A DNA stretch of 64,000 bases, from NCBI GenBank assembly GCA_014529385.2, contig CM043947.1, forward strand, positions 97,128,036-97,192,035, read 5' to 3'. Shown here in pieces: positions 12,301-22,566 of this stretch. The notes beneath the pieces were generated by a model. The model was not told the origin of the DNA. It did not search any database and saw nothing but the letters and a program-made list of their open reading frames with translations. Source of the DNA: Adiantum capillus-veneris (lineage: Eukaryota > Streptophyta > Polypodiopsida > Polypodiales > Pteridaceae). A program made the position numbers and the translations under genes. Each line of letters begins with the position of its first letter. The first letter of the stretch is position 1.

Positions 12301-14310
12301 ACCACAATGGGTGACACCCAATCTGTATGCTCAATTTCATAGATGAATTCAGCATCCATCAGCTTATCAATCTCCTCTTTGATTCGTTTAGTGAATGTAT
12401 CATTATATGTATAAGGACGTTGTTTGCTAGGTTTGGCCTCTAATTTCAAAGGAATTGTATGTTGGCATATCGATGGATCAACTCCTTTGAGGTCTTTGTA
12501 GGACCATGCAAACACATCTTTATACTTCTTGAGAAGTTTTGTTAGTCGTTCTTCTTCTTCAGGCTCTAAATCAGTTGCGATATAGACCGGCTGAGGCTTC
12601 TCACCTGGTCTAGTGGGGTCTATTCGTTTTGCATTTTCCGGCCCATCGTAAGATTCCTGGTTTATTCTTTCCCTGACCGGTGGTGTCATTATGATTTTTC
12701 TGTCCTGGATGGTGAATTTCTGATAGTGTGATGGTACATTCATGTTTCCTTTTTCTGACTCTTTCTTACCATCACTTTCTCCCTCAGTAGTCCATACCTC
12801 TCATAATGACCGTTTCAATTCTTGGTATTTCTTTTTACGCTCGAGTTTGGTCCACTCTGGGTATTTTGTTTTTTCCTGTTTTGATTTTTGTGATTTTTGT
12901 GATTTTGTTTCTGTTTTAGCTTTCTGTACTTGTTTTATTTCCTCTCGCGTTCTTTCCCTTCGAACTTTCGAGAATCTTCCTAATATTTGGTCTTTTACAC
13001 AATCCTTTGCTTTGACAAGCATTAGATAGTGAGTTTTATCTTTGATCCTGGGCATCGGGTTCTCTCTCGCTTTGTTTTCTGCTCGTTTTCTCCTATAGCA
13101 TTCCTGGCGTCTAGGGTGCTGATTGGCAAAATCATAAAACTTGATATTCTCTGTTTTCTCCCCACACTCACTTGAGCTATCTGAACACTCATTATCTGCA
13201 TCGTTATTTACCTCCAGGTGCTCAGAGGAGTTATAAAACTCTTCTTGTTCTAGTGATTCTACCATTTCATCTCCTCCTGGTATAAGGCTTACCATGTAAT
13301 AGGGTAGCACATCATAGCCATCCTTATCGCAAAAATTTTTCGTTGGACTATCTGTAATGGTACAAACATCCAATGTTTCTAGTATGTGTTCCCATTCTAG
13401 AGGTTCTAAGGCATCTTCAGGAAAAGGTTCCGGAATATAATCCTTGTCCTCAATCGCTCTTTCTAAGACGCATTCCTCTCTTTTGAAGCTCCCACAATGT
13501 GAAGCTCCACACATCCATAGCTCTTTTTGTTGCCCTAACCATACTGCGAGTTCTGACCCTACTAATGGAGCTGAATCAAACTCTTCCACTGGTGTCTGGT
13601 TCACATCTTTGTAACTATGGTCTTTCAGGTGAATTTTGGTTGTAGTCTTGCCATCTCTGAGGTATATGTGGTCGTAACCCCAATCCTAGACCATCTTTAA
13701 TTGTCGCATGAATGGTCTCCCCAAGATGATCTCGTAATTGTTCTTTTTGTCGAAATCGACTATTGTAAATGTATGCTCATACTCGATTCTGTAGGAAGTG
13801 ACAATTACTTTTTCTAAGAGTCCTAGAGTCTTTTCCATGAACCCATCTGCCAATTGCAATTTCATTCTGGTAGCTCTCAAAGCTGGTTTTCCCCATTTTT
13901 TCCAGAATTCCTTAGTGGCAATAGCGACTCCTGCTCCACTGTCAAGAATAGCTTTGGAAACTACTCCTTGGAATTCTACTGGTAGCGTGGTGTTTTCATC
14001 TTCTCCCTGGCAATACTCTCCAACTTTGTTTAAAGGTATTGGCCTAGTGTTTAGTTGAGGCCTGTCCAATTCTCTGATCCCTTCTTGAAGCTTCGAGGTG
14101 GGGTCTTTCACTCCAAATTTTTCTAAGCATTTGCCTACTGTGGTCCACATGTTTAGTCGTAACCTCAGGAGTTCGGGTAATGTGATTGTGCATGCCACAG
14201 GAGTGGACAATAACTCAATCAACCCTTGTGAATCCATCACTCTGTTAGAAGACACTCTTTGAGATGGGATTGCTCTCACCTCATACTTGGCTTCATACTC
14301 TCCTAGGTAA
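9366..14310 (-). pseudogene. pol: E1 pol: protease, reverse transcriptase, RNase H, integrase
   Basis: One frame of about 1,640 codons from about 14310 to 9366, broken by stops at 13686, 12801 and 10206. 14279-13686: protease, DSG at residues 113-115 of the segment and ILGRPF at 185-190. 13604-12801: acidic then very basic linker. 12743-10206: RT (LDGFSGYNQ at about 195-203, FGLTNAPATFQ about 230, YMDD 258-261); RNase H (HIDAS about 402); then two successive zinc fingers, H611-H618-C649-C652 and H737-H744-C775-C778; then the start of the integrase core (WSIDFVGP about 804). 10190-9366: remaining core (VSDRGT, then Gln-Ala-Glu) and a basic C-terminal domain. All four enzymes would copy and insert the element DNA. 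Tat-type second RNase H is not seen here. The stops make the copy non-functional. Confidence 0.92.
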
Positions 14311-14625
14311 GAGGGTAGAGTTTTTAGTGAGTAATCTGTCGTAATCCTCAGGGTTACTAACTATCAGATAGTGGTTCCCCTTTTCGTCTCGGAATCTATC
14401 TCCATCATCATAGACTCGAATTATCTCCAGTCTCTGAGCCGGCCTTTCTTCAATACAAATACACTTGCGTCCTCGATAGTCAGAATAAACTAGGGCTCCC
14501 CTCGAGTTTGTTCCTTCTAAGAAGATTATAGTGAACTTGGGATCGTTCAAAGGATTTAGGGAGGTGCTTCCCCTTGGCATTGGTCCGTCATAGATGAAAC
14601 CTCCTAGCTGTTGACTACCCATCAT
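14293..14625 (-). pseudogene. E1 first ORF (unknown, possibly Gag remnant)
   Basis: 110 codons opening Met-Met-Gly-Ser-Gln-Gln. A frameshift near 14300 separates it from the protease frame, which runs on through Gly-Glu-Tyr-Glu-Ala-Lys-Tyr-Glu. It contains no capsid-like or zinc-knuckle motif. It stands where the end of gag would be in a standard gypsy element, with 2 kb of non-coding leader before it, so it is either a very short N-terminal protein or the only relic of gag. Confidence 0.5.
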
Positions 14626-15209
14626 GAAGAAAGATTTTTTTTATGAACTGTGAGTATCACTACCCTCCTCAATAATTGGTGCTAGTGGATCTAGCCTTGC
14701 CTGAGTTACACTCTCCTCAGTGGACACTAAGCTACGTTGGTCACCTGCCACCTTTTGGTCTCTAAAAATGTATCTTCCTGATCTTAAATTCATAAAACTT
14801 AGCAATGCAATTTATCACAAATCCAACCACTCACCTGGCAAAGGGTCAATTTCTGCACAACTTCTTGCTTTTCCGCTGAATATACATGTACACAAGCATT
14901 TAATTTCGGCAATCGAATCAAAGCATCTAACCGCTAGAGGTGATTTTAGTAATGATTGGTATAACTGGAGAGTTAACCTCAACCACTACTGTATTTTATA
15001 CTGATGTTCTGGATTAGGTCTGCTAATCTGGAACTGTACCTCCCTTGGATATTGGTCAATTTACGTGAAAAAATCTTAATTCTGTCTTTGCTCCGTCAAA
15101 AGGTCAAACAAGGTCCAAATTCACTTCTGAAAGAAGTTCTGGAATCCTCAAGTCAAATGGAACCTCACTGTATAACCTCAGTCAATTTTTCTCTTCATTA
15201 AGCTCCAAT

Positions 15210-15233
15210 AGACATCCTACACGTAGGATGTCT
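15210..15233. repeat. E1 palindrome, copy 3
   Basis: Both arms conserved; central dinucleotide AC. Confidence 0.95.
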
Positions 15234-15484
15234 CCTCCTCTGTTTTTCCTGGCTTTTTGCACTATAGACTCCTCTTGATGTCCTGAGTCCACAGGTGTTT
15301 TTACTTTTTGATTTGGACACCTATAAGCTGGTCAATGGATCAGAAATCTGTTCCAGCAGCCTGATGTTGGTCTGATCAGTCAAATCAATCCCAATTTGGG
15401 CCAAAATTGACTAGGAGGCTTGCCTCAGGCTATACAACACCCTGCTATGCCTACAGTCAACTTCTGGATTCAATTTCTTCCTTT

Positions 15485-15508
15485 AGACATTCTATGTGTA
15501 GCATGTAT
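15485..15508. repeat. E1 palindrome, copy 4 (degenerate)
   Basis: Recognisable as AGACATTCTA, GTGTAGCATGTAT; arms have diverged in at least four places. Confidence 0.7.
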
Positions 15509-15610
15509 TTTTGCTCAAAATGGCTTCAAATGCAAAGCACAGACTCTCCTTAAGGTGTTGATCACTTTGGTATGCTCAAAACTAAGTTTGGAGTGCAAAA
15601 TCACACAGAT

Positions 15611-15632
15611 GACATCCTACGCGTAGGATGTC
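15611..15632. repeat. E1 palindrome, copy 5 (perfect)
   Basis: Arms GACATCCTAC and its complement around centre GC; only the outermost base pair of the 24-mer is lost. Confidence 0.95.
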
Positions 15633-16053
15633 TTTTTGGCCTATTTGACCCCAGACTTGATCCACAGCTCCCCCTTGATGTCAGCAACCCAGTGGTATGC
15701 TTAAATTTTGGTTTGGATTTCAAAAGTCCCCAATTTTAGCTGTTCTAGCCTTTTTCAGTAAAAAGTGTTAAAGTCTGCTTAGAACCCAATTTTCTCACCC
15801 AATTGAGATGAAAACCTCTCTCAATCACTCAATATATCATGCAAATCATGCTCATGCAGCCATCCTATGGTTTTGGTCTTAAAATAATGCCTTGGCACAA
15901 TTTGGGTCGGATGTCTAGCAATTTCTGTCTACCTGGCCTTATCCTATCAAGATATGGTCAAATTTCCACTTTTCAGGTGAAAACAGGGTAAAACCTACCT
16001 TCTGAACACATTGGTCAACTCAAAATTCCACAATTTCCACCAGATTAGCTTGT

Positions 16054-16077
16054 AGACATCCTACATGTAGGATGTCT
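16054..16077. repeat. E1 palindrome, copy 6 (perfect)
   Basis: Arms as in copy 1 with central AT; all 24 positions self-complementary. Confidence 0.95.
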
Positions 16078-16581
16078 CTTGGCTTAAAAATTTCTTTTTC
16101 CTTAACAAAAATGCTCCTGATGCTGTGCAGCTCTATCAGAAACACTCACATCAACTTTTGGACTTCACTTCAGCTTTCAAACACACTTTTGCGTCTTTAC
16201 AACCTTGTGATGAATCTAACAAGCAAGTATACATGCATGAAGTGCCCTAGATCCTGAATCATGATGTCCTACTTACTCTACTCCTACTCATCATGTGAAA
16301 TGGTGATAATGGTGTTTCGGTTGCTTCCTGGCCTCTCCGGACTCTCAATCTCTCCTCTCACTGCTTCTACCACTCCAACTCCTACTCTCTACACCACAAC
16401 TCAACTACCTAAGTCTTCCTAAGCCGAAGGATCTAGGCTAGACACATGCTCCCTAGACTCCCTCTAAGACCTACAGAGTCCTCCACCCTCTGATCCTATC
16501 TAAATGTAAAACAAGACTCTTGGCAATCCAAAGAATCCCTATCCTCAAGGACTAGTCTCGGTCACCTACCTAGGGTTTTCG

Positions 16582-16599
16582 TCCCCGGCAGCGGCGCCA
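16582..16599 (-). promoter_or_regulatory. E1 primer-binding site
   Basis: Minus strand TGGCGCCGCTGCCGGGGA, one base after the 5' LTR end (CCAACA). The TGGCGCC...GCCGGGGA form is typical of plant Tat/Athila-type elements. I do not assign the tRNA. Confidence 0.85.
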
Positions 16600-16600
16600 A

Positions 16601-17296
16601 TGTTGGACGAATACGCCGTGACGGACGTCAGCACAGCGAGAACTCACCTAACAAGATTTGTCAGCTAAAGACGAATCTCGACCCGCAGGCGCATGGAAGC
16701 AAGCATAGGGTATCAACCTACATTCTAACTAATTCCTACAGAGGTCTCTACCCAATGTCTAAGCTACAGCCTTCAGGACTGCATAAGAGGAAACTTCCTA
16801 CAACGCTTTCTAGAGCCGAATACCCATCAAACAATCTCGAAACGCCACAGAACATGAAGGAGACCCTACTAACACCAATAGGTCGCTCTCCCTAAGGTCT
16901 ATGAACCAAAATCCCAACCCAAAACACCCGATGCAAACTCACGTAGGTTGTCTGTCCAAAATTTACAGGTCGTCGTTTCCAAAAACTAAAGTGCCTAATG
17001 TGTAGCTCTACTCAATGCGAACGCGTGGATATGCTGCAATGCAAAAACGGACAATGTATGCTCACCAAATCACCAGATGAAGCTCGTAGATGGAGCTCGC
17101 AAAACCAGACCGTATGCGCGCAATGTAGATATTGGCACGTAGCTCTCGTCGGGGGCAACAGGCTGCACTTCTCCACACTCGATTCCGACCATCGGTGCGC
17201 GCATAGCGTCAAGATGAAGCTCTCACTCTCTCTCGTACACAGTAGGCTCACTCACAGACTTCAAACTTTTTTTAAATGACAAAGGTTTTTCATTAG
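16601..17296 (-). repeat. E1 5' LTR, part next to the leader
   Basis: Begins TGTTGGACG on the plus strand, which is the inverted counterpart of the outer end TCTAACA. The last 260 bp match 2816-3065 of the 3' LTR. The LTR is interrupted at 17297-17300 (TTAA) by a DNA transposon and resumes at about 23687. The total LTR is about 900 bp. Confidence 0.88.
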
Positions 17297-17530
17297 TTAA
17301 CACTAGAATGGTAACATGACACTTTTATGTCCTTCGACACTTTTGTGTCCTGTTAAGTGACCATTTTGCTTGAATTATTTGAAGAGTATGAGAATGGATT
17401 TCTAGGTGCTATATATCCACAAAGTTGCCTTATGAGCTGAAAAAAACTTAGCATTTTTTTTGGAGTATCGATCTCACCATTAACCTTACTCTTGCACAAC
17501 ATTTTTTAACCTAAACTTTGTGAAAAAACG

Positions 17531-17909
17531 TGTCATAATAATCAATATCTAATTCTCCTAAATGATTTTTCTCATATTAAACTGATCATTTAATGTGGGA
17601 AAGTGCAAGGGGAGAAAAAGCTAGAATATTGGTTAAGCTAGCAGACCGGCCACAGTAGGGATCCAAAGGAGGGAAAATAGGGATCCAAACGGGGGGGCAT
17701 CTGCAAAAGAGCCATGTGCAACAATGGGCTAAAAAGACCCTAAGGTTCAACCCATAAAGACTTCCAAAATGCTAAGGTTCCAAAATTCAAAGGTTGTGTC
17801 CAAAGGTCAACCCTAGGGGAAATTGGATGCTTTGTGTGTAGCTAAAAAGTCTTTGCATATCCCTACATGGGAGGGGGCGAGCCCTTCTTCTAGGGGATGA
17901 GAGATAAAG

Positions 17910-17942
<33 letters not shown>

Positions 17943-19134
17943 CTCCCTTTACACAAAGGGAATTAGGGACACATGTCAGCTCCCTAGCCCAGATGCCCAC
18001 AAGGTGTGCCCAATTCCTATTGGATGGCCTTGGAGGTGGACCAATGAGAATTAGGCTAGAGTAAATCTAGTTTAATTAATTTAAAAACACTTAATAAAAG
18101 AACCAATGAGAATTAAGTCTCCTAGAAGACTATTGGACAGTCTCCCAAGGGGTCCAATGAGCATTCAAGAGCCCAATGGCTTGCCTGATTCCTATTGGCC
18201 AAGAGGCAAAGGGGTCCAATGAGAGTTTAGTTTAGTTATTAAATTACCTAAAGCTCTCACAAAAGGGGAAAGGGGGACACATGTCAGAAGGCTATCACTT
18301 ATGCTGCTTAATAGCCATTGGCTTGACTTGAGGAGGTCCAATGGGGAGCCTGCAAGAGCAATTAGCAAGAGGGCTCACCCAAGAGAGAGAGGGGGCTGAT
18401 TTTTGCAAGGCATTATCACACACACACTCACACAATCTCATGTGTGAAGAAAGAGAATACTATCTCTTCCCAAGCTTTAATGGAGAGCTCATCACCTACT
18501 CCAAGCTTGTGTGATAGAAGCCTACATCGACATCATACTCTTGGCATGTGGATGCGAATCCAACCAAGAGCCAAGATTCAATGCATGCTCATCTCCTCTA
18601 CCAAGATAATTACTAAGCTAAGCTATGCTAATATGAGTGATTATGTGAGGAGATGTACATCTTTCTCGTAAGATACTCCTTCTTCCTCCTAATCTACTCT
18701 CATACCCTGCTAGCTCTCACCATCTTCGAAGGTGTGTGAGGTCTTGGGTCTGAGAACGGGGATAATTAAAGTTGTGTTTACTAAGTGTTTTGATTAGTGC
18801 ATGAAGATTTCATCTTCATTGCACTAGCTATTCTTGAAGGAACACAAAGAACTGTATTGTACAATGTCTCTCTTGATGGGAGAAACCATAATACAAAGCC
18901 TTTTGGAGGGGGGACCGGCTCCATGCAAATCCGGTTCTCAACTGTTGTCAATAGTTTAATTTCTCTCTCTTTTGAAGTATTGTTCATTCTATCTAACTAG
19001 GTGTTATGCTTTTTTGTTGCTCTCTCCACCCAAGCACTCTTGTAATTCTCATTAGGAATCTATTCTAATGAAATGCCCACTATGTTCATGCTAATTTCCG
19101 CTACACATAAGTTATTAGGCCTTTAAATGTTACA
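17531..19134 (+). repeat. E2 5' LTR
   Basis: Starts TGTCATAATAATC and ends AAATGTTACA immediately before the primer site. Its last 116 bp (19019-19134) recur at 22451-22566. It includes a (CA)15 run at 17911-17940 and an AT-rich middle. Small frames inside it are not genes. Confidence 0.92.
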
Positions 19135-19135
19135 T

Positions 19136-19147
19136 TGGTATCAGAGC
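19136..19147 (+). promoter_or_regulatory. E2 primer-binding site (initiator Met tRNA)
   Basis: TGGTATCAGAGC, the classic complement of the 3' end of plant initiator methionine tRNA, one base after the LTR. Confidence 0.93.
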
Positions 19148-19551
19148 ACGAGGTATCTCTTTGCTTGCTCAAGAAGGGAGGTCCTCAAGCTAGCTATAAA
19201 TGGTTGGTATTATTAATTGCCTGTGAGTAAGTAGAATAGGGATTTTTCAGCCTTGCAGTGCGCCTGCCTTCGTGCAGTTAACGGGGCATCACCGTCGAGA
19301 GCTATGGTCTTAATAGTGGAGTCCTACGGGGCTTGCCTACGGCTTAACCACTATTGAGCTATTAGAAGCTTGACAGGAGCCGGTGCTGTTCTGGTGTCGA
19401 AAGACCCTCTCTTCTATTCCTTGCAATTAATGGTATTCGAGCCGCGGATATAGTAGCTTGAGTGCTTTTTCTAAAGGGGTAAAGAGGAGTAGCAACTAGG
19501 GCTTGAAGTGCCAAAATACACCTAAAAAGTTTACACCTAAAAGTTGTTAGA

Positions 19552-21144
19552 ATGGCTGACAATAGTAAAGAGAGTGAAAATAATGTTGATAAATTTGATT
19601 TTGCTCATGAGCAAGCTACCAATGATGCTTCAATGCTTGTTAACTATCTTGTTTCTAGGCTTCAACAAGCCATGGGCAATCCATCTCTCCAAAGTGAAGT
19701 GTGACGGCAGCTCCATGCTCACGGGATTCTCCAAGCTCATCACCGTGACGAGAGAACACCTAGGAAGCCTCCTTGTGAGACTCCCAAAAGAGGTCTCTCT
19801 CCGATTCGGGAAGAAGAAGAGAATCCATATGAAGGGCTCAAGAATTTTTTTCTTAATGATGCATCTCCTTCCCAAAGGAGAACTCAAGAGCCTCCACCGA
19901 AGGAACGAGAAAGAAGTGAGTCTCCCGTCACCTCGGCGGAGATGGCTCCACGAAGACGGCGGGCTAAACGCTCTCCATCACCACCAAAGAGGAGAAGACC
20001 ATCACACTCTTCTCCACGCCATAATTCAAAGAGGGATGATAAAAAGCAAGAGAAGAAAAAGGTGAGAAAGAGGACACCCTCTTCTCCATCTTCTTCATCC
20101 TCTTCCTCTTATGAAAGTGATGGTGAAGACGATGAAGATCAAGACAAGAAAAAGGCAAGAAAGAGGTCACCCTCTTTTCCACCTTCTTCAAATTCACCTT
20201 CTGAAGAAAGTGATGGTGCAACCTTTGAACCATCAAAAAGAAGAGGCCATAGGAAATCCTATGCCGCATGGAAGAGGTCGTCCAAATTGAAGAAATTCAA
20301 AGAGGGAGGGAAGAGCATCTCTTTCCTTACCTATGATGGTACCTTTGGTGCTACGGACGAAGTCTTGGCCTTTATCCAGCAATTCAATGCGGCGTTTGGA
20401 GATGAGGGCTTCACGGAGTCCTCTAAGCTACGCCATGTAGCTATGCACTTTCAAAAGTCCGCCAGGAAATGGTGCTCTAGCCTACGAGCCAACGGTGAAG
20501 CTCCACAAACATGGAAATCTTTAAGAGCTTCCATTATGAAGAAGTTTTTGGCCACCGATGCCAAAGACAAAGTACTCACCGAATGGCGAAGCTTAAATCT
20601 CTCTCCCAATGAATCCATCCACAAATATGTAGACAAGTTTTGGGACCTACAACTCAAAGCCACTGTCTTCAAAAAGTTCGATTTTGGAGAGCAAAAGCAA
20701 CAATTTTGTGCGGGCTTAACCGAACAAATGGCGGAGTATGTCAACTCCCAAAGGCCATGTACCCTATCGGTAGTAATACACCATACTATAGTGGCCTCTC
20801 GAATCAATTTCCAAACGGGGGCTAAAAGAAATAATAAGCCCCCGGAAAACAAGGGTTCCAACGAGTCTAAGGGGAAGGACAATGTCAAAAAGTCTCCTAA
20901 GGGCAACTCCAACAAAGCTAAAGAGAAGGGAGTTTACAAAGGTAAAAACAAACTCTCTCCTGAGGAGCTTGAGCGTTATCGCAAGGATAACCGGTGTTTC
21001 AAGTGCGGCGAACAAGGGCATGTGTACCGCGCTTGTCCCCAAAAGAACAACCGCCAAGATCCTCCTAGAGCCTCCTTGGTTGAAATCCAAGAGGAGGAGA
21101 TTCACCAAACTCATCACAAAGGATCTCCTCTATGCCATGCTTAG
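19552..21144 (+). pseudogene. gag: E2 gag
   Basis: The frame opens at ATG 19552 (Met-Ala-Asp-Asn-Ser-Lys) and runs to 21144 with a single in-frame TGA at 19702-19704; the ATG at 19942 simply follows that stop. Order: acidic N-terminus, a Ser/Arg/Lys-rich low-complexity part (about 19930-20270), a retrotransposon Gag core (FLTYDGTFGATDEVLAF, then a W-C-S-S-L motif, about 20320-20780), a Lys-rich stretch, and one CCHC zinc knuckle (CFKCGEQGHVYRAC at about 20998-21039). It is the structural protein that packages element RNA. The stop sits in a CGA-like context (TGACGGCAG). Confidence 0.88.
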
Positions 21145-22450
21145 GGAAAGGTAAGAGAACATGATGCTTTTATTCTCTTTGACCCTGGTTCTACTCACAA
21201 TTTTATATCTATAGAGTTGGTCACCAAGCTAGGCATACAATCCTACGAGATGGGAGATTCCTACCCGCAGACAGTGCCTTCAAGGGGCAAGAAGCTTCAG
21301 TCACTCCCTTAATCTGGAAATTGAGGCTTCATGTCCAAGGCTATGTGGACAAAGAGGACTTCTTTATCTCTCCTCTCAAGCATGAGGATGTAATCCTAGG
21401 GGCACCATGGTTTGACCGCCTGGCTGCCGATGTTAAATTTCCTGAAAGGAGAATCTCCTTTAAGTTCAGGAAAAAAGACATGTATATAGATGCTAAGGAA
21501 ATGGGTAACACTATTCCCATTGTACATACACCAGCTTTCAACAAGTCAATAAAGAGCTCTATTTCCGTGTACATGATTTTTGTTAAAGATTCTCAAAATG
21601 AACCTAATGCTTTAGGAAAAGAAAATAAAAGAAACCAAAAAGAATTAGAGTTATCCAATTTCCTCAAGGGGTTTCAAGATATTTTTATTGACGACGTCCC
21701 TTGTGAGCTACCTCCTAAACGAGTTAATGATGACCATGCAATCAGGAAGTTCACCGCCTAACAAACCTCCTTATAGAGTTTCTCAAGCTCAACAAGAGGA
21801 GATTATGCGGCAAGTGCATGAGTTAGTTGATAAGGCCATGGTTAGGCCTAGCTCATCTCCATTTTGCTCACCGGTGCTATTAGTGCAAAAGAAAGACGGC
21901 ACATATCGAATGTGTTTTGACTATAGAGCACTAAATAGGATCACTATCAAAAATAGGTTTCCCATTCCACGGGTAGAAGACCTATTTGATAAGCTACAAG
22001 GACCGACCTACTTCAGTAGGATTGACCTAAAAAGTGGCTATCATCAAATAAGGATAGTTGATCAAGACATTGTAAAGACCGCATTTCGTACCACATTTGG
22101 TCTTTATGAATACATTGTCATGCCTTTTGGCTTGACCAATGCACCAGCCACATTCAACCGCTTGATGGAGAAGCTGTACAGGCCTCATCGAACCTTCACT
22201 GGAGTGTTCTTTGATGACATTATCATCTACTCTAATTCATTATACGAACACAAGCAACACCTCCAGGTAATATTTCAAGTTTTAAGAGAGAATAAACTTT
22301 ATGTTAATCGAAAGAAAAGTGAACTTTTCTTGCAAGAGATTTAGTATTTAGGTCACATTATCTCTCAAGATGGCATCCAAATGGATCCATCAAAGTTAGA
22401 GGTAATAAAAGGATGGCCTAAACCAAGGAATCTTCATGAACTAAGAAGAT
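21145..22450 (+). pseudogene. pol: E2 protease and truncated reverse transcriptase
   Basis: Directly after the gag stop comes a retropepsin region with Leu-Phe-Asp-Pro-Gly-Ser-Thr-His-Asn (about 21176) and Ile-Leu-Gly-Ala-Pro-Trp-Phe (about 21390). Frameshifts lie near 21270 and 21740. RT follows at 21760-22344 with FSRIDLKSGYHQ, MPFGLTNAPATF and FFDD in place of YxDD, then a TAG at 22342-22344 and about 100 nt more of in-frame RT. At 22450/22451 it joins LTR sequence abruptly. RNase H and integrase are absent, so the element could move only with help from a full-length relative, if at all. Confidence 0.88.
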
Positions 22451-22566
22451 GCTCTCTCCACCCAAGAACTCTTGTAATTCTCATTAGGAACCTATTCTAA
22501 TGAAATGCCCACTATGTTCATGCTAATTTCCGATACACATAAGTTATTAGGCCTTTAAATGTTACA
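22451..22566 (+). repeat. E2 3' LTR remnant
   Basis: Same length (116 bp) as 19019-19134 and nearly identical, with about four substitutions. The earlier 1.49 kb of the LTR is deleted. Confidence 0.92.

Larger units (their letters stand above)
14626..16581 (-). other. E1 leader with palindromic repeats
   Basis: Almost 2 kb between the primer site and the first ORF. No gene is supported; short frames here lack recognisable motifs. It contains four copies of the E1 palindrome, one of them degenerate. Confidence 0.65.
17531..22566 (+). mobile_element. E2: Ty3/gypsy element, internally deleted, nested in the TTAA transposon
   Basis: A 5-bp direct duplication, AAACG, flanks the element (17526-17530 and 22567-22571), and it starts TG and ends CA. 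Structure: 5' LTR (1,604 bp), Met-tRNA primer site, gag with zinc knuckle, protease, partial RT, then a jump into the last 116 bp of the 3' LTR. RNase H, integrase, polypurine tract and most of the 3' LTR were lost in one deletion ending at 22451. RT and gag features are chromovirus-like; the C-terminal part that would confirm this is gone. Confidence 0.93.

Noticed and set aside
6925-16077. CRISPR-like or satellite array from the repeated palindrome
   Set aside because: Spacing is irregular (128 to 8,000 bp), the copies lie inside one retroelement, and the context is a plant nuclear genome.
16998-17279. Open frames on both strands at 17000-17280
   Set aside because: The region is LTR of E1, the matching part of the other LTR (2816-3065) has no frame, and there is no known motif.
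17301-17330. En/Spm (CACTA) transposon end
   Set aside because: The TIR does start CACTA, but no 3-bp target duplication fits either copy, while TTAA fits three of four flanks; copy 2 has CATTA at one end.
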